64,000 bases of DNA from contig CBDCUP010000022.1 in NCBI GenBank assembly GCA_965222655.1, positions 1,612,001 to 1,676,000 of the forward strand, in the 5' to 3' direction. A program made the position numbers and the translations under genes. Shown here piece after piece: positions 10,018-19,643 of this stretch (the first letter of the stretch is position 1; the number at the start of each line of letters is the position of its first letter). Source of the DNA: CAUZIZ01 sp965222655. GTDB lineage: Bacteria; Acidobacteriota; UBA6911; RPQK01; JAJDTT01. The notes under the pieces were generated by a model that worked only from the letters and a program-made list of their open reading frames with translations, did not search any database and was not told where the DNA came from.

Positions 10018-10113
10018 GAGCAGCGGGAAACGTGTGAGAATCTCCGGAAGGCAGGGGCGCAATACGTGATCGAAGACATCAATCAGCGGCTGGCCCGCGG
10101 AGAGCGGCCTTAA
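10018..10113 (+). pseudogene. C-terminal scrap resembling phosphonoacetaldehyde hydrolase
   Basis: A 31-codon open segment ending in TAA reads EQRETCENLRKAGAQYVIED then INQRLARGERP. The A-G-A-x-Y-V-I-x-D signature followed by a short helix is how PhnX-type HAD hydrolases end. Nothing of the rest is present upstream. It lies directly before the CocE gene and is best seen as a deletion relic; the match is short, so confidence is low. Confidence 0.3.
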
Positions 10114-10130
10114 ATCAAGGGGAGTGAGCA

Positions 10131-12011
10131 ATGGCCAAGAAGAGCCGCCGAAAGTCACCTGGTGATCTGGCGCATACGACCGACGTCCCACGCAGCTTCA
10201 AGACCGAAACGGATGCGCACAACTATACCCGCACGGAAGCGATGGTCCCGGCGCGCGACGGCGTCAAGCTGTTCACCATCATCTGCGTTCCCAAGGATTC
10301 ACCGGGCAAAATGCCCATCATCCTTACCCGCACGCCCTACAACGCGGCCAGCCGTGCATCCCGAACCTCCAGCCCCGACATTGCGATGACCCTGCCGCCT
10401 GCCGACGAAGACCTCGTTCGTGACGGCTACATACGCGCTTATCAGGACGTGCGAGGACGCTTCGGCTCGAAGGGCAAGTACATCATGACGATGCCCACCC
10501 GCGGGCCTTTCAACAGCGCAGACGTCGACCAGACGACGGACGCCTGGGACACGGTCGACTGGTTGGTCAAGAATGTGCCCGACAACAACGGCCGGGTCGG
10601 CATCACCGGCGTATCCTACGACGGTCTGCTCACACTGATGTCCCTCCTCGAGCCTCATCCCGCGCTTAAGGCGGCCGTCCCAGTCAACGCCATGGTCGAC
10701 TCGTGGATGGGCGACGATTTCTATCGTCACGGCGCCTTCAGAACCGTGATGATGGACTACGTCTACCGACAGACATCCACCAAGAACGCCAAGCACGCGA
10801 TCCCGTGGGGCTACTACGACCACTACCAGGCGGTGCTCGAAGCGGGATCGGTCGGCGAGCTGGGGCGTCGCTACGGGCTGGACAAGCTGTCAGCCTGGAA
10901 GCGGCTTCTCGCCCATCCGGCATATGACGACTACTGGCAGGAGCAAGCCCTCGACCGTCAGCTGGCGAAGGTCCCGCGAAAGGTGCCTGTCCTCACGGTG
11001 CACAGCCTATTCGATCAAGAGGATATCTACGGACCGCCGGCCAGCCACGCAGCGATGGTCCGTCGGGACCGAAGGGGACGGCAGACCCATCTGGCGATCG
11101 GCCCCTGGTGTCACGGGCAGAGCACAGGCGAAGGTTCCTCGCTGGGATCTCTGGGATGGGATGCGGACACCTCGAAGCAGTTCCGCAATCAGATGCTCAA
11201 GCAGTTCTGGGACCATCATCTCAAGGGAAAGCGGCCGACCGAAACCTTGCCGCCGGTGCTGGCGTTCGACACGGGAAACAATGAATGGCGGCGATTCTCA
11301 GCCTGGCCACCTGAAGATCGACTCGAGCCGAAGCGGCTTTACCTGCATCCGGGTAACGGCCTCGGCTTCGATCCACCAACCGATGCTGACGAGGCCTTCA
11401 CCGAGTACGTCTCCGATCCCGAAAAGCCCATCCCTTATCGTGTACGCCCGATCCTCCCGATGGAGGCGAGCGGCTCGAGCTGGCGACGGTGGCTGGTGGA
11501 CGATCAACGTCCCTTTGCCGATCGACCGGACGTTCTCACATTCGTCAGTGATCCATTGTCAAAGCCGATCACGGTTCGCGGGAAAATCGCTGCGACCCTG
11601 TTCGCCTCGACCACCGGCACCGACGCGGACTGGGTCGTCAAACTCATCGACCTCTACCCGAACGAGGTCCCATCACGGCCTGAGCTTGGCGGCTACCAGT
11701 TCATGATCTCCGGGGACGTCCTGCGCGGGCGGTATCGCGAAAGCTTCGGGACTGCCAAACCGATTCCCGCGGACGAAGTCCTCCCCTATCGCGTGCCCAT
11801 GCCGCACGTGAATCACACCTTCCGGAGGGGCCACCGCATCCTGGTGCAGATTCAAAGCTCCTGGTTCCCCATCTACGATCGGAACCCGCAAACCTTCGTC
11901 GACGACATCGCCTGGGCGAAGCCGGAGGACTATCGAAAGGCCACGCAGCGGATTCATCACGTGGAGGGGGCAGCCAGTTGTATTCACCTGCCAGTGGAAG
12001 TTGACCAATAG
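10131..12011 (+). CDS. CocE/NonD family serine hydrolase (peptidase S15 type)
   Basis: 626 codons with a good ribosome site (AGGGGAGTGAGC) right before ATG 10131. The alpha/beta-hydrolase core shows DGVKLFTIICVPKD, PIILTRTPYN, YQDVRGRFGSKG and the nucleophile elbow GITGVSYDGLLT (Ser near residue 162), then GPWCHGQSTG with the catalytic His region. The C-terminal jelly-roll (VTFVSDPLSKPITVRGKI, HTFRRGHRILVQIQSSWFP) is the X-Pro dipeptidyl-peptidase C-terminal domain. Relatives hydrolyse esters such as cocaine, acylated antibiotics or X-Pro peptides; the substrate here is unknown. No signal peptide is visible, so it is probably cytoplasmic. Confidence 0.85.
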   Translation: MAKKSRRKSPGDLAHTTDVPRSFKTETDAHNYTRTEAMVPARDGVKLFTIICVPKDSPGKMPIILTRTPYNAASRASRTSSPDIAMTLPPADEDLVRDGYIRAYQDVRGRFGSKGKYIMTMPTRGPFNSADVDQTTDAWDTVDWLVKNVPDNNGRVGITGVSYDGLLTLMSLLEPHPALKAAVPVNAMVDSWMGDDFYRHGAFRTVMMDYVYRQTSTKNAKHAIPWGYYDHYQAVLEAGSVGELGRRYGLDKLSAWKRLLAHPAYDDYWQEQALDRQLAKVPRKVPVLTVHSLFDQEDIYGPPASHAAMVRRDRRGRQTHLAIGPWCHGQSTGEGSSLGSLGWDADTSKQFRNQMLKQFWDHHLKGKRPTETLPPVLAFDTGNNEWRRFSAWPPEDRLEPKRLYLHPGNGLGFDPPTDADEAFTEYVSDPEKPIPYRVRPILPMEASGSSWRRWLVDDQRPFADRPDVLTFVSDPLSKPITVRGKIAATLFASTTGTDADWVVKLIDLYPNEVPSRPELGGYQFMISGDVLRGRYRESFGTAKPIPADEVLPYRVPMPHVNHTFRRGHRILVQIQSSWFPIYDRNPQTFVDDIAWAKPEDYRKATQRIHHVEGAASCIHLPVEVDQ

Positions 12012-12037
12012 GACTGAGACCCGAGGAGTGACACGCG

Positions 12038-12367
12038 CTACTGAGGAGGCGGTCCGGCGAGAATCGCGTCCGCGATAATCCGAAGACGTTCCTCCCCGAG
12101 GAATCGAAAACTTGGCATGGGGGGAAGTTGAGGATTCTTGTTTTGAGGGTTCATGGCCCACGTCACGATACCGTCGGGGTTGTCAGGGTAACGCTGCCGG
12201 ATATCCGCGAGGGAGGGCCCCCCCACCCGCTGGCTGGCGTGATGACAGGCGGCACACGTTCTCATGAGGACTGCCGGGTCGTTAATGGCGAGGCCGGTCA
12301 GGTCCGGGGACGTTCCCCAGGTCTTGACGACGCGTTTGTAACCAGGGAAGGCGGTATACGGCTTGTA
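12038..12367 (-). pseudogene. Class I cytochrome c, N-terminally truncated
   Basis: The minus-strand frame reads YKPYTAFPGYKRVVKTWGTS, DLTGLAINDPAVLMRTCAAC, HHASQRVGGPSLADIRQRYP and ends MPSFRFLGEERLRIIADAIL, AGPPPQ. It has one heme site (CAACH) and a distal Met in LPPMPSF. Upstream (toward higher coordinates) the frame meets a TAG in the hairpin beside the intron, and no leader is found across the intron at 17000. So the gene lost its 5' part, whether or not the intron caused it. A shorter product from ATG 12265 is conceivable but would lack a signal peptide. Confidence 0.6.
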
Positions 12368-12391
12368 GGACGGGCAAGAGTGCCCGTCCTA
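12366..12391. other. Stem-loop abutting the group II intron 5' end
   Basis: An 11-bp perfect stem (TAGGACGGGCA, loop AGAG, complement) ends exactly where the intron begins. Class C group II introns insert just 3' of terminator-like or attC-like hairpins, so this is the likely recognition structure. Confidence 0.6.
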
Positions 12392-12981
12392 GTGCGCCTG
12401 TGAAGGCGTTTGATCAGAAGGGTGCAAGTCCCTTCCAGGCTAACGTTACCGGCCTGAAGTCGACAGTGGTAACTGCGTTTCCACGAGGAAGGGTGGAGAG
12501 CAACCTGAGACGAACGACCAATCCGTAACGCAAGTGAACTCGATTCGGCCAAGCCTGTCGGGGAGGCTCCTAGGAGTGTCCGAACCCTTGACCGCGCGAC
12601 GGCCCTCCCGCCGACCGGAACGGTCTGCCCGGGGGGAGAGACGCGGCAAGTCACGGCGGTGAAGTAACGTGTCAAAGCGACCGTGACGAAATGGCAATGC
12701 GGTGGTTGGAGATGGAGAGGTCGGAAGGTCAAACGAGATAAGCAGGGAGATCTGTCGGGTGAAGGACGTGGACGACGCATCGTGAGGATTCGCAGTGGGG
12801 GACGCTGCGTGAACAAAGGCCCAGGCCCGCGGCGCAGTATCGCACGCCGAAGGGGAGCGAACTTGGCGATACCGGTGAAGTCGGTTGAAGCGGCTCGACA
12901 GAAGTCAGAGCTCTCATAGTAGCGGGGAAGCCGTGCAGCAAAACGCGGTGGAGCGAGGGGGAGCAGGAAGGTAGATGTGAG

Positions 12982-14340
12982 ATGACCCGATCGCGGAAAC
13001 GTCAGTCCGCCAAAAGGCGCGGCTACACCCCGGCCACAGTGCCGTTTTCGGCTATCCCGGCTGGAGAGCTCCCTGGCATTGACCAGTGGGCTCATCGCGC
13101 GGTCTGGACGGATCGCATGTTGGAGACACTTTTGAAAAATAAGGTGAGAGGAGGAAAATGGCACACGCTGATCGATAAGGTGTTTCGCAGCCGGAACCTT
13201 TTCGGCTCGGCCCACAAGGTCTTGGGTCGGAAAGGTGCGGCGGGAGTGGACCGGCAGACGTGTTTGGAATTCGCCGAACACGAGCAGGAGGAACTCGAAG
13301 GGTTGCAGGAAGAACTGCGTGAGGGGAGCTATCGTCCGGCAGCGGTGCTGCGGACGTGGATTCCAAAACCAGGCAGTTCGGAGGAGCGACCCTTGGGGAT
13401 TCCGACGGTACGGGACCGAGTCGTGCAAACGGCTCTGGTCCATGTGATCGAGCCGATTCTGGATGCCACGTTTCATGATCGAAGCTACGGCTTCCGTCAC
13501 GGGCGAGGCTGCCACGGCGCCCTGCGGGACGTCGAAGAGTTGCTCGAAGCCGGTTATGTGTACGTCGTCGACGCGGACTTGAAGGAATACTTCGAGACGA
13601 TCCCCAAAGATCGACTGTTGGACCTCGTCAAACAGAAGATATCGGATCGCCGCGTGTGGGGCCTGGTTCAGAGGTTTCTGAACCAGGGGATTATCGAAGA
13701 GATGCGCGAGTGGACTCCGGAAGCCGGAGTTCCCCAAGGCGCGGTTCTTTCCCCCGTGCTGTCGAATGCCTACCTCAACCCACTGGACCATCGGATGGCC
13801 GATCTCGGTTTCCAGATGGTGCGCTACGCAGATGACTTTGTCCTGTTGTGTCGCTCCCCGGAGGAAGCCGAAGCGGCCCTGGCCGAGGTGCGTGCTTGGG
13901 TGGAGGACAAGGGGCTGAGACTGCATCCCGAGAAGACCCACATCGTGGACTCGCGAGAGAAGAGCTTTTCGTTCCTGGGCTATGCGTTCCGAGGCCGTTT
14001 TCGGTTTCCCCGAGCGAAGAGCCACCGAAAGTTCGTCGCCCGCATCCACGAGCTGACGCCGCGCAAGTCGGGCGCTTCGTTGGAGGAGACCCTCCTCCGG
14101 CTCAATCGCTCGACGCAAGGTTGGTTCAATTACTTCCGGCACTGTCATTGGAACATCTTCGAGAACTACGACGGGCTGATCCGTCGACGTTTGCGACGCA
14201 TGCTTCTGAAGCGCAACCGGAAGAACAGAAAACACCTTTCCCGAAATCATCGTTGGCCCAACGCCTTCTTTACGGATCATGGGTTCACGAGCCTGAATGA
14301 CGCCCATATTCGTTTCGTCCAATCCACAGGAACCTACTGA
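12982..14340 (+). CDS. Group II intron reverse transcriptase/maturase (outer intron)
   Basis: 452 codons, apparently intact. RT domain: WIPKPGSSEERPLGIPTVRD, SYGFRHGRGCHGALRDVEEL, VDADLKEYFETIPKDRLLDL, GVPQGAVLSPVLSNAYLNPL, and the catalytic MVRYADDFVLLCRS. The thumb/maturase (GIIM) part follows: KSFSFLGYAFRGRFRFPRAK and LNRSTQGWFNYFRHCHWNIF. I see no HNH endonuclease end, which fits class C-like introns. It would assist splicing and reverse-splice the RNA into DNA, but its own intron's domain V is now split by other introns, so mobility needs prior splicing of those. Confidence 0.85.
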   Translation: MTRSRKRQSAKRRGYTPATVPFSAIPAGELPGIDQWAHRAVWTDRMLETLLKNKVRGGKWHTLIDKVFRSRNLFGSAHKVLGRKGAAGVDRQTCLEFAEHEQEELEGLQEELREGSYRPAAVLRTWIPKPGSSEERPLGIPTVRDRVVQTALVHVIEPILDATFHDRSYGFRHGRGCHGALRDVEELLEAGYVYVVDADLKEYFETIPKDRLLDLVKQKISDRRVWGLVQRFLNQGIIEEMREWTPEAGVPQGAVLSPVLSNAYLNPLDHRMADLGFQMVRYADDFVLLCRSPEEAEAALAEVRAWVEDKGLRLHPEKTHIVDSREKSFSFLGYAFRGRFRFPRAKSHRKFVARIHELTPRKSGASLEETLLRLNRSTQGWFNYFRHCHWNIFENYDGLIRRRLRRMLLKRNRKNRKHLSRNHRWPNAFFTDHGFTSLNDAHIRFVQSTGTY

Positions 14341-14359
14341 CTGGAGAGCCGTATGCGGG

Positions 14360-15019
14360 GTTGCGGCCTGGCAAGGCCGCGTATTCTAGTGGGTGCGAAT
14401 CCCACCCAGGTAACTGCTAGCCACAGGCCTGGTATCGAGCCTTGCAGGTGTCCTGGTAACAGGGCGCTTGATGCGTAGGTACGAAAGGAGGCGAGGTGCA
14501 AAGGTAACAGGTGATGCTGACCCTGAAGACGTGGAGTCCCGAAAACGGCATCGTTGGATCTGGTCGATGGGTTCTCGCACCCAGCAGGCAACACCCGTTG
14601 ACGCGGTAGGGCGAGTGTCAACGGACAGCCCGGGATCTGAGGTCGCGTCGAGCCTTACAAGGAGAATGCGTGGTAACCAGGGAGATCCGTCAGGTGGCGC
14701 ACCCGAGGGTGCGCACCCTCGGACAAGCCTAAACAGCGAGGAAGAGGGCGGAGTCTGGCGGAAGTCGGAGACACCCATAGTAGCGATGAGGTCCGGTAAT
14801 GCGGACGGAGTGAAGGGGTGTCGGTTGGAGAGAACGAGTCGGAGAAACATGGCCCGACACTGAGCGGATTAAGACCATGACCACACGACTGATTCGTTTC
14901 ACACCGAGGGAAACCCCGGTGGATGACTCCGGCCGGGAGCCGGATGGTGTAACGCACCAAGTCCGGTTCTGCGAGGGCGGCGGGACGTACCCGAAAGGGG
15001 ATTCCCGCTACTACTCTCC
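14360..15019 (+). mobile_element. Inner group II intron, copy 1 (deletion derivative)
   Basis: 660 bp from GTTGCGGCCTGG to CTACTCTCC. It keeps the 5' RNA domains and the 3' end (domain V from GAGCCGGATGGTG, then GTCCGGTTC), but the first codons of the reverse transcriptase (MTTRLIRFTP, 14877) are joined directly to the 3' region, a deletion of about 1.3 kb compared with copy 2. The 5' 500 bp are nearly identical to copy 2. It lies in the apical loop of the outer intron's domain V. The exact 3' end is uncertain by about 5 nt. Confidence 0.7.
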
Positions 15020-16940
15020 GTTGCGGCCTGGCAAGGCCGCGTATTCTAGTGGGTGCAAGTCCCATCCAGGTAACTGTTAGCCACAGGCCTGGTATCGAGC
15101 CTTGCAGGTGTCTTGGTAACAGGGCGCTTGATGCGTAGGTACGAAAGGAGGCGAGGTGCAAAGGTAACAGGTGATGCTGACCCTGAAGACGTGGAGTCCC
15201 GAAAACGGCATCGTTGGATCTGGCCGATGGGTTCTCGCACCCAGCAGGCAACAACCGCTGACGCAATAGGGCGAGTGTCAACGGACAGCCCGGGATCTGA
15301 GGTCGCGTCGAGCTTTACAAAGAGAATGCGTGGTAACCAGGGAGATCCGTCAGATGGCGCACCCGCGGGTGAGCACCTTTGGACAAGCCTAAGCAGCGAG
15401 GAAGAGGGCGGAGTCTGGCGGAAGTCGGAGACACCCATAGTAGCGACGAAGTCCGGTAATGCGGACGGAGCGAAGGGGTGTCGGTTGGAGAGAACGAGTC
15501 GGAGAAACATGGCCCGACGCTGAGCGGACTATGCCCATGACAACTCGACTGATTCGTTTCACACAGAGGGCGCGTGAGCTGGCCGGGGAGCGGTTGACCT
15601 CATTAATGGGGATGCTGTTCGACCCGCAGGGGCTCGACGCCAGCTTCGGTCGCCAGTCTGCCAAGAAAGCGCCCGGAGTAGATGGGATGAGAAAGGCGGA
15701 CTATGCCGAGGGATTAGCGGAGCGTATTGCGGATCTGTCGGACCGTCTACGCCGTCTGGGCTACCGGCCCCAACCGTCCCGGCGGGTCTATATACCCAAA
15801 GGGGAGGGAAGGCGTCGAGCCCTGGGAATTCCCTGTTTTGAAGATCGGCTGGTTCAGGACGTGATGAGGGGATCCTGCAAGCGATCTGGGAGCCGGAGTT
15901 TCGGGACTGCTCGTATGGATTCCGGCCGGGCCGCAGCGCGCATGATGCGCTGCGACGGGTCGCGGAAATCATCACCAACGAGCGTACCCAGTGGGTGGTT
16001 GAGGCCGACATTAAAGCCTTCTTCGATGTCGTCAGCCACAAGCACCTCTTGCGTTTCGTCCGGCACCGGATTGCCGATCCTCGTTTCGTGCGGATCATCC
16101 ATCGTTTCCTCAAGGCAGGGATCATGGAGGACGGTGCCGTAAGCGCCGGCGAAGAGGGGACCCCACAAGGGGGTTTGGTCTCGCCCGTGCTGGCCAACAT
16201 CTACCTGCACTATGTGCTGGATCTATGGTTCGAGAAACGCTACGCCCGGTCGTGCCGTGGCCGAGCCTATCTCGTACGGTACGCCGACGACTTCATCGCC
16301 TGCTTTCAGGACGAAGGGGACGCCCGTCGCTTTGTTGAAGAACTCACAAAGCGGCTGGCGGACTTCGACCTGGAGGTAGCGCCCAGCAAGACGGCAGTCC
16401 TGCGGTTTGGCAGTGCCACGACCCAGAACTGTGAGCGGGACGGCCGAAACCGTCCCCAGACCTTCAACTTTCTTGGACTGACCCATTATGGCAGCCGCAG
16501 TCGCCGTGGCCGCTTTGCGGTGGGGCGACGAACGGAAGGCAAACGGGTTCGCAAGAAGTTGACGGCGCTCAACCAGCGTCTGAGCGAGCTGCGCCAGCAC
16601 GGAGGGAAAGCCATGCAGGAGTACTTCCGGCAACATCTGGAAGGCCACATTCGCTATTACGGCGTCAGTGGCAACTACCAGCGGCTAGAGGACTATGTCC
16701 ACTATGCCAGCCGGATCCTCTTCAAATGGCTCAACCGCCGCAGTCAGCGCCGATCGGTGACCTGGGAACGGTTCAATGAGGTCTTGCCGGCATTGCGCCC
16801 GCGCATCCGGATCGTGCATAACCTCTACCCCAAGCCCCGGTGGATGACTCCAGCTGGGAGCCGGATGGTGTAACGCACCACGTCCGGTTCTGCGAGGGCG
16901 GCGGGACGTACCCGCGAGGGGATTCCCGCTGCTACTCTCC
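15020..16940 (+). mobile_element. Inner group II intron, copy 2 (with frameshifted RT)
   Basis: Starts with the same GTTGCGGCCTGG as copy 1, directly after the end of that copy, and ends at CTACTCTCC before the 3' half of the outer domain V (16941). It carries a domain I motif GGGTGCAAGTCCC, a reverse transcriptase gene and its own domain V (GAGCCGGATGGTG with loop TAAC near 16856-16890). Copies 1 and 2 are head to tail without host sequence between them. Confidence 0.75.
15531..16873 (+). pseudogene. Group II intron reverse transcriptase of inner copy 2, frameshifted
   Basis: From ATG 15531 (or 15537) the frame gives MTTRLIRFTQRARELAGERL, KKAPGVDGMRKADYAEGLAE and RALGIPCFEDRLVQDVMRG. At the G run 15868-15871 the frame shifts: adding one base restores ILQAIWEPEFRDCSYGFRPG, after which the second frame continues through WVVEADIKAFFDVVSHKHLL, EGTPQGGLVSPVLANIYLHY, VRYADDFIACF and the maturase end to 16873. 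A lost G in a homopolymer is the simplest cause; a sequencing error cannot be excluded. Confidence 0.75.
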
Positions 16941-17042
16941 AGAACCGCACGTGCGGTTCGGAGGGAGGGGAGCCGGGTAACCGTGCTTCCCTACCCCTAT
17001 CAACCGACACGGTGCTATCGATGTCGCGGTAAGAGACAACCA

Positions 17043-17254
17043 AAGTTTCTTTCTCGAATGATCCGGCGCAGCCGGGGGCGGGGCTAAGCTGAAACTTAAC
17101 GTGGCTTCGGTCTCCAGGCCGAAGAGTCTTACTGTGGCGAGCCGTTGGCCCGACCCACGGCGGCCTGGAGACCACCGCCACGTCCTTGAACACAAGTTTC
17201 TTTTTTGAATGGGGCCAGCGCTTCTGGGGGCAGGACCAGGGTGAAACTTCAACA
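17043..17254. repeat. Palindromic repeat R1 flanked by a 60-bp direct repeat
   Basis: 17099-17183 is a copy of a REP-like palindrome: left arm ACGTGGCTTCGGTCTCCAGG, right arm CGGCCTGGAGACCACCGCCA ending CG. It is bracketed by two related segments (about 17043-17098 and 17194-17254), both with AAGTTTCTTT...TGAA...GGGGGC..GG...GAAACTT. The same palindrome recurs at 50862, 53074 and 53879. The rest of 17001-17351 holds no gene I recognise. Confidence 0.65.
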
Positions 17255-17351
17255 CCGTACACTCCGCTTGGAGCCAGCCGCTGGGTGTTGGCGGTGAACC
17301 CCTGATGCGACGATGAGTGCCCTAGGGGTTCAGATTCGGCGTGCGTCAACG

Positions 17352-18821
17352 TCAGTGGTTCTTGGCTTCCGAGTCGGCTTCACGGAAAATCTTCAGAATA
17401 TGAGGGGGAAGATCCCAGCGCAAAGTGTAGGTTTTCCGCAAGGCCAGAGCTCGTCGAAACTGTTCTTTGGCCTTTGCGATCTTCTTATCCCGGGCTTCAC
17501 CCGACTCCAAGAAACCCTTGTATGCGTATGCCACACCTAACAAGGCCGATGGATCTGGATCGCTTCTTCGATCTCGTGCGAGGCGTTCCAATAGGGTAAT
17601 TGAGCTATCGATTTGGCCATAGTCAAGCAGTAATTCAACTGCGCGTGCCTGGTCCTTTTTCTGCCCGCACTCTCGAAGCATGCCCTGTCCGCCAACTCGA
17701 AGAAATCGATCTGGGTCGAGTTCCTTCGCTTCCAACAGCATCTGCCGACATGTTTCGTATTGTCCTTTCTGGCAGCGATCCATCGCAACACTGTATCGGC
17801 GCCCGAAATCTTCGGTTGTCTCGAGGGACCGACGCGCCTCGACGTGTTCAGGATCGAGCTTCAACACCTCTTTCAGCGCCTTCTCGGCTTCCGCGTATCT
17901 TTCTGTGCCTAATAGTTGCGTAGCTTCCAGGTAGAGGAGCCGCGACTTCGACGTGGCGCGGACTACCGTGGCCCGCCCGGCGATTTCCCGATGACATTGC
18001 GGAAGATCAGTACGATCGCTCTTCCAGTTCAGTACCTTGGCGGACTGGGTCGAGGCTCGCTGATAGTCCTTTTTCTGAAAGGCCTCTTCCGCTTCGGCGA
18101 GATCTATTCGGAGCCCTTCCAGAGCGTTGATCAAGTCGATCTGGAAACGCAACTTGTCTCGTTCTGCGAATTGCGCATGCTGAGCACCTGCGTCTTCGTA
18201 GTGAGAACGTGCATCTTTGAAACGGCAGGCACCCAGATCCGCGTCTGCCTGCTGCTTGAGAACAACGTATTGATCTTGTCGCTGTTGGATTCTGCTCAGT
18301 CCCTTCGCGAAAGCTTGCTCGCACGGGAATTCATCCTTGCTTCCTGAAAACACCTGTTTGGCTTCGCGAAATGCTCCCCGCTCTTCGAGACTGTTGCCCT
18401 TCTGCAGCAGGTCGCGGCTTCGCTGGGCCAGGAGGACGACTTGACTCAGTTGAGTGTTGAGCTCAAGGCGCTCAAACCTACAGGAGTCCACTGATTCGGC
18501 GCTCTGGAGATTCGTTGCGACGTCATCGTAGCACTTATCTCGGAGAGCCCTCTTCGCTTCTAGCCTGTACTCGTCGAACTGGCTGATTCGTCCTTCAAGG
18601 TCTCGGAGCAACTTCTCTAGGTTGGAACGACTTGGTGGAGGCTGTCCCGATACGTATTGCTTGTCCGATTCCCGCGGTAAAGTATCGCGAGCTTCTTCGA
18701 AGTTCTCTTTTGCTGCATCGACATCGCAGAGCCGCAGAGAGCCCAGGGCCAGATAAAAGTAGGGGAAGTACTCGGTGTAGAAAACGCCTTCGATTCGCTT
18801 TCGTTCGCTGGGCGAATGGAA
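17352..18821 (-). pseudogene. TPR-repeat protein lacking its start
   Basis: The frame is open from 18821 to the stop at 17352 but follows a TAG (18824-18822) with no ATG; it starts FHSPSERKRIEGVFYTEYFP, YFYLALGSLRLCDVDAAKEN. A TTG at 18611 could initiate a 419-residue product. Several degenerate TPR helices are seen, e.g. AYLEATQLLGTERYAEAEKA-like and KALKEVLKLDPEHVEARRSL, ending with LLGVAYAYKGFLESGEARDK. It sits just downstream of a truncated outer-membrane protein gene in the same direction; a deletion probably removed the end of one and the start of the other. Confidence 0.6.
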
Positions 18822-18885
18822 CTATGTAATAGAACCGAACTCCACACGAAACGGTGACATGCTACCTTTATTTATTTACGCTGCC

Positions 18886-19251
18886 TTACTGGCCAAGCAG
18901 ATTCAGGAAAGAAATCGAGTTGGTGGACTCACCGAAGGTACTGGTTTGACCCGTGAAGAAGGAGTCGACAGCCGCCGGACGCCTCACTCGAAGGTCGTTA
19001 CGTTTGAATTCGAAGTAAACCTGAGGACGGGTCAAGATGACCAGACCCGCCGGATTGCTAACGGCTGCTGTGGCATCATCAGCCAGTCCAATAAACGCTC
19101 GACCCATTGCCGCGGCCCGGGCCCCTGGGGTCGAAAAATTGAACTGGAACTGCTCGAAAATCTCTTCGTTACTTTGAGCCCTCGCGGTCAGACTGAGCCC
19201 GAGTTGAAGAATCAGGGCCGCGAAAGCTAGTCTTCGCCTCTTTGGAATCAC
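18886..19251 (-). pseudogene. Outer-membrane beta-barrel protein, N-terminal fragment
   Basis: 121 codons. A signal peptide (RRRLAFAALILQLGLSLTARAQS) is followed by FSTPGARAAAMGRAFIGLAD, DATAAVSNPAGLVILTRPQV and YFEFKRNDL, the start of FadL/PorV-like (UPF0164-type) barrels that normally run 350 residues or more. It stops at TNSISFLNLLGQ. The barrel is missing, so this is a 5' remnant. Confidence 0.65.
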
Positions 19252-19643
19252 TTCGGCTCCCTTCGTTCAAAACGGGCCTGGGTCGGAGTCAGCTACACGT
19301 CGTTTGGTGTTCAGAGTATAACCTAATAGGGTTCGTTCAAAAATTGTTTCACATTCTGACATCCCATCTTCACGCCATCTTCACGCCATCTTCGGCCGCT
19401 CCTCACTCGCGAAATCCTCAACGTGGGCTTGGCTACGCCTGCGGTTTCGCTCAATCGTTCGCGAGCAAATCGCGTTCGCCGCATCCACTAGTCGGAGCGG
19501 AGGGCCACAAGGTGTTGTAAGGCTGGAGGTTGTGTAAGACCCTGGCCTGGCCAAAGCATTCAGTTGATAAGCTGGAGCAGATCGGCTAGCGTGATCAGGT
19601 GTAGGCCCGAACCTTTCCGACTTCACATCCGAGCGCCCGAGGT
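19252..19643. promoter_or_regulatory. Divergent intergenic region
   Basis: 392 bp between the truncated outer-membrane protein gene (leftward) and a kinase gene (rightward). It must hold both promoters but I could not assign boxes. CTTCACGCCAT is directly repeated at about 19369-19392. Confidence 0.25.

Larger units (their letters stand above)
12392..17000 (+). mobile_element. Outer group II intron, itself interrupted in domain V
   Basis: The 5' end GTGCGCCTG fits the GTGYG consensus and is followed by GGGTGCAAGTCCC, a conserved domain I motif. Positions 12400-12981 are the folded RNA domains with no gene; the reverse transcriptase reading frame lies at 12982-14340. Domain V is in two pieces, 14346-14359 (GAGCCGTATGCGGG) and 16941-16959 (AGAACCGCACGTGCGGTTC), which together form a standard hairpin. 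Domain VI and the 3' end (CTACCCCTAT) end near 17000. Between the domain V halves lie two copies of another intron. Confidence 0.75.

Noticed and set aside
10299..10823. A 174-codon minus-strand frame inside the CocE gene
   Set aside because: Shadow of a well-supported hydrolase with ribosome site and active-site motif.
12298..14322. A 674-codon open frame on the minus strand
   Set aside because: Antisense to the intact intron reverse transcriptase and its RNA domains; no family motifs.
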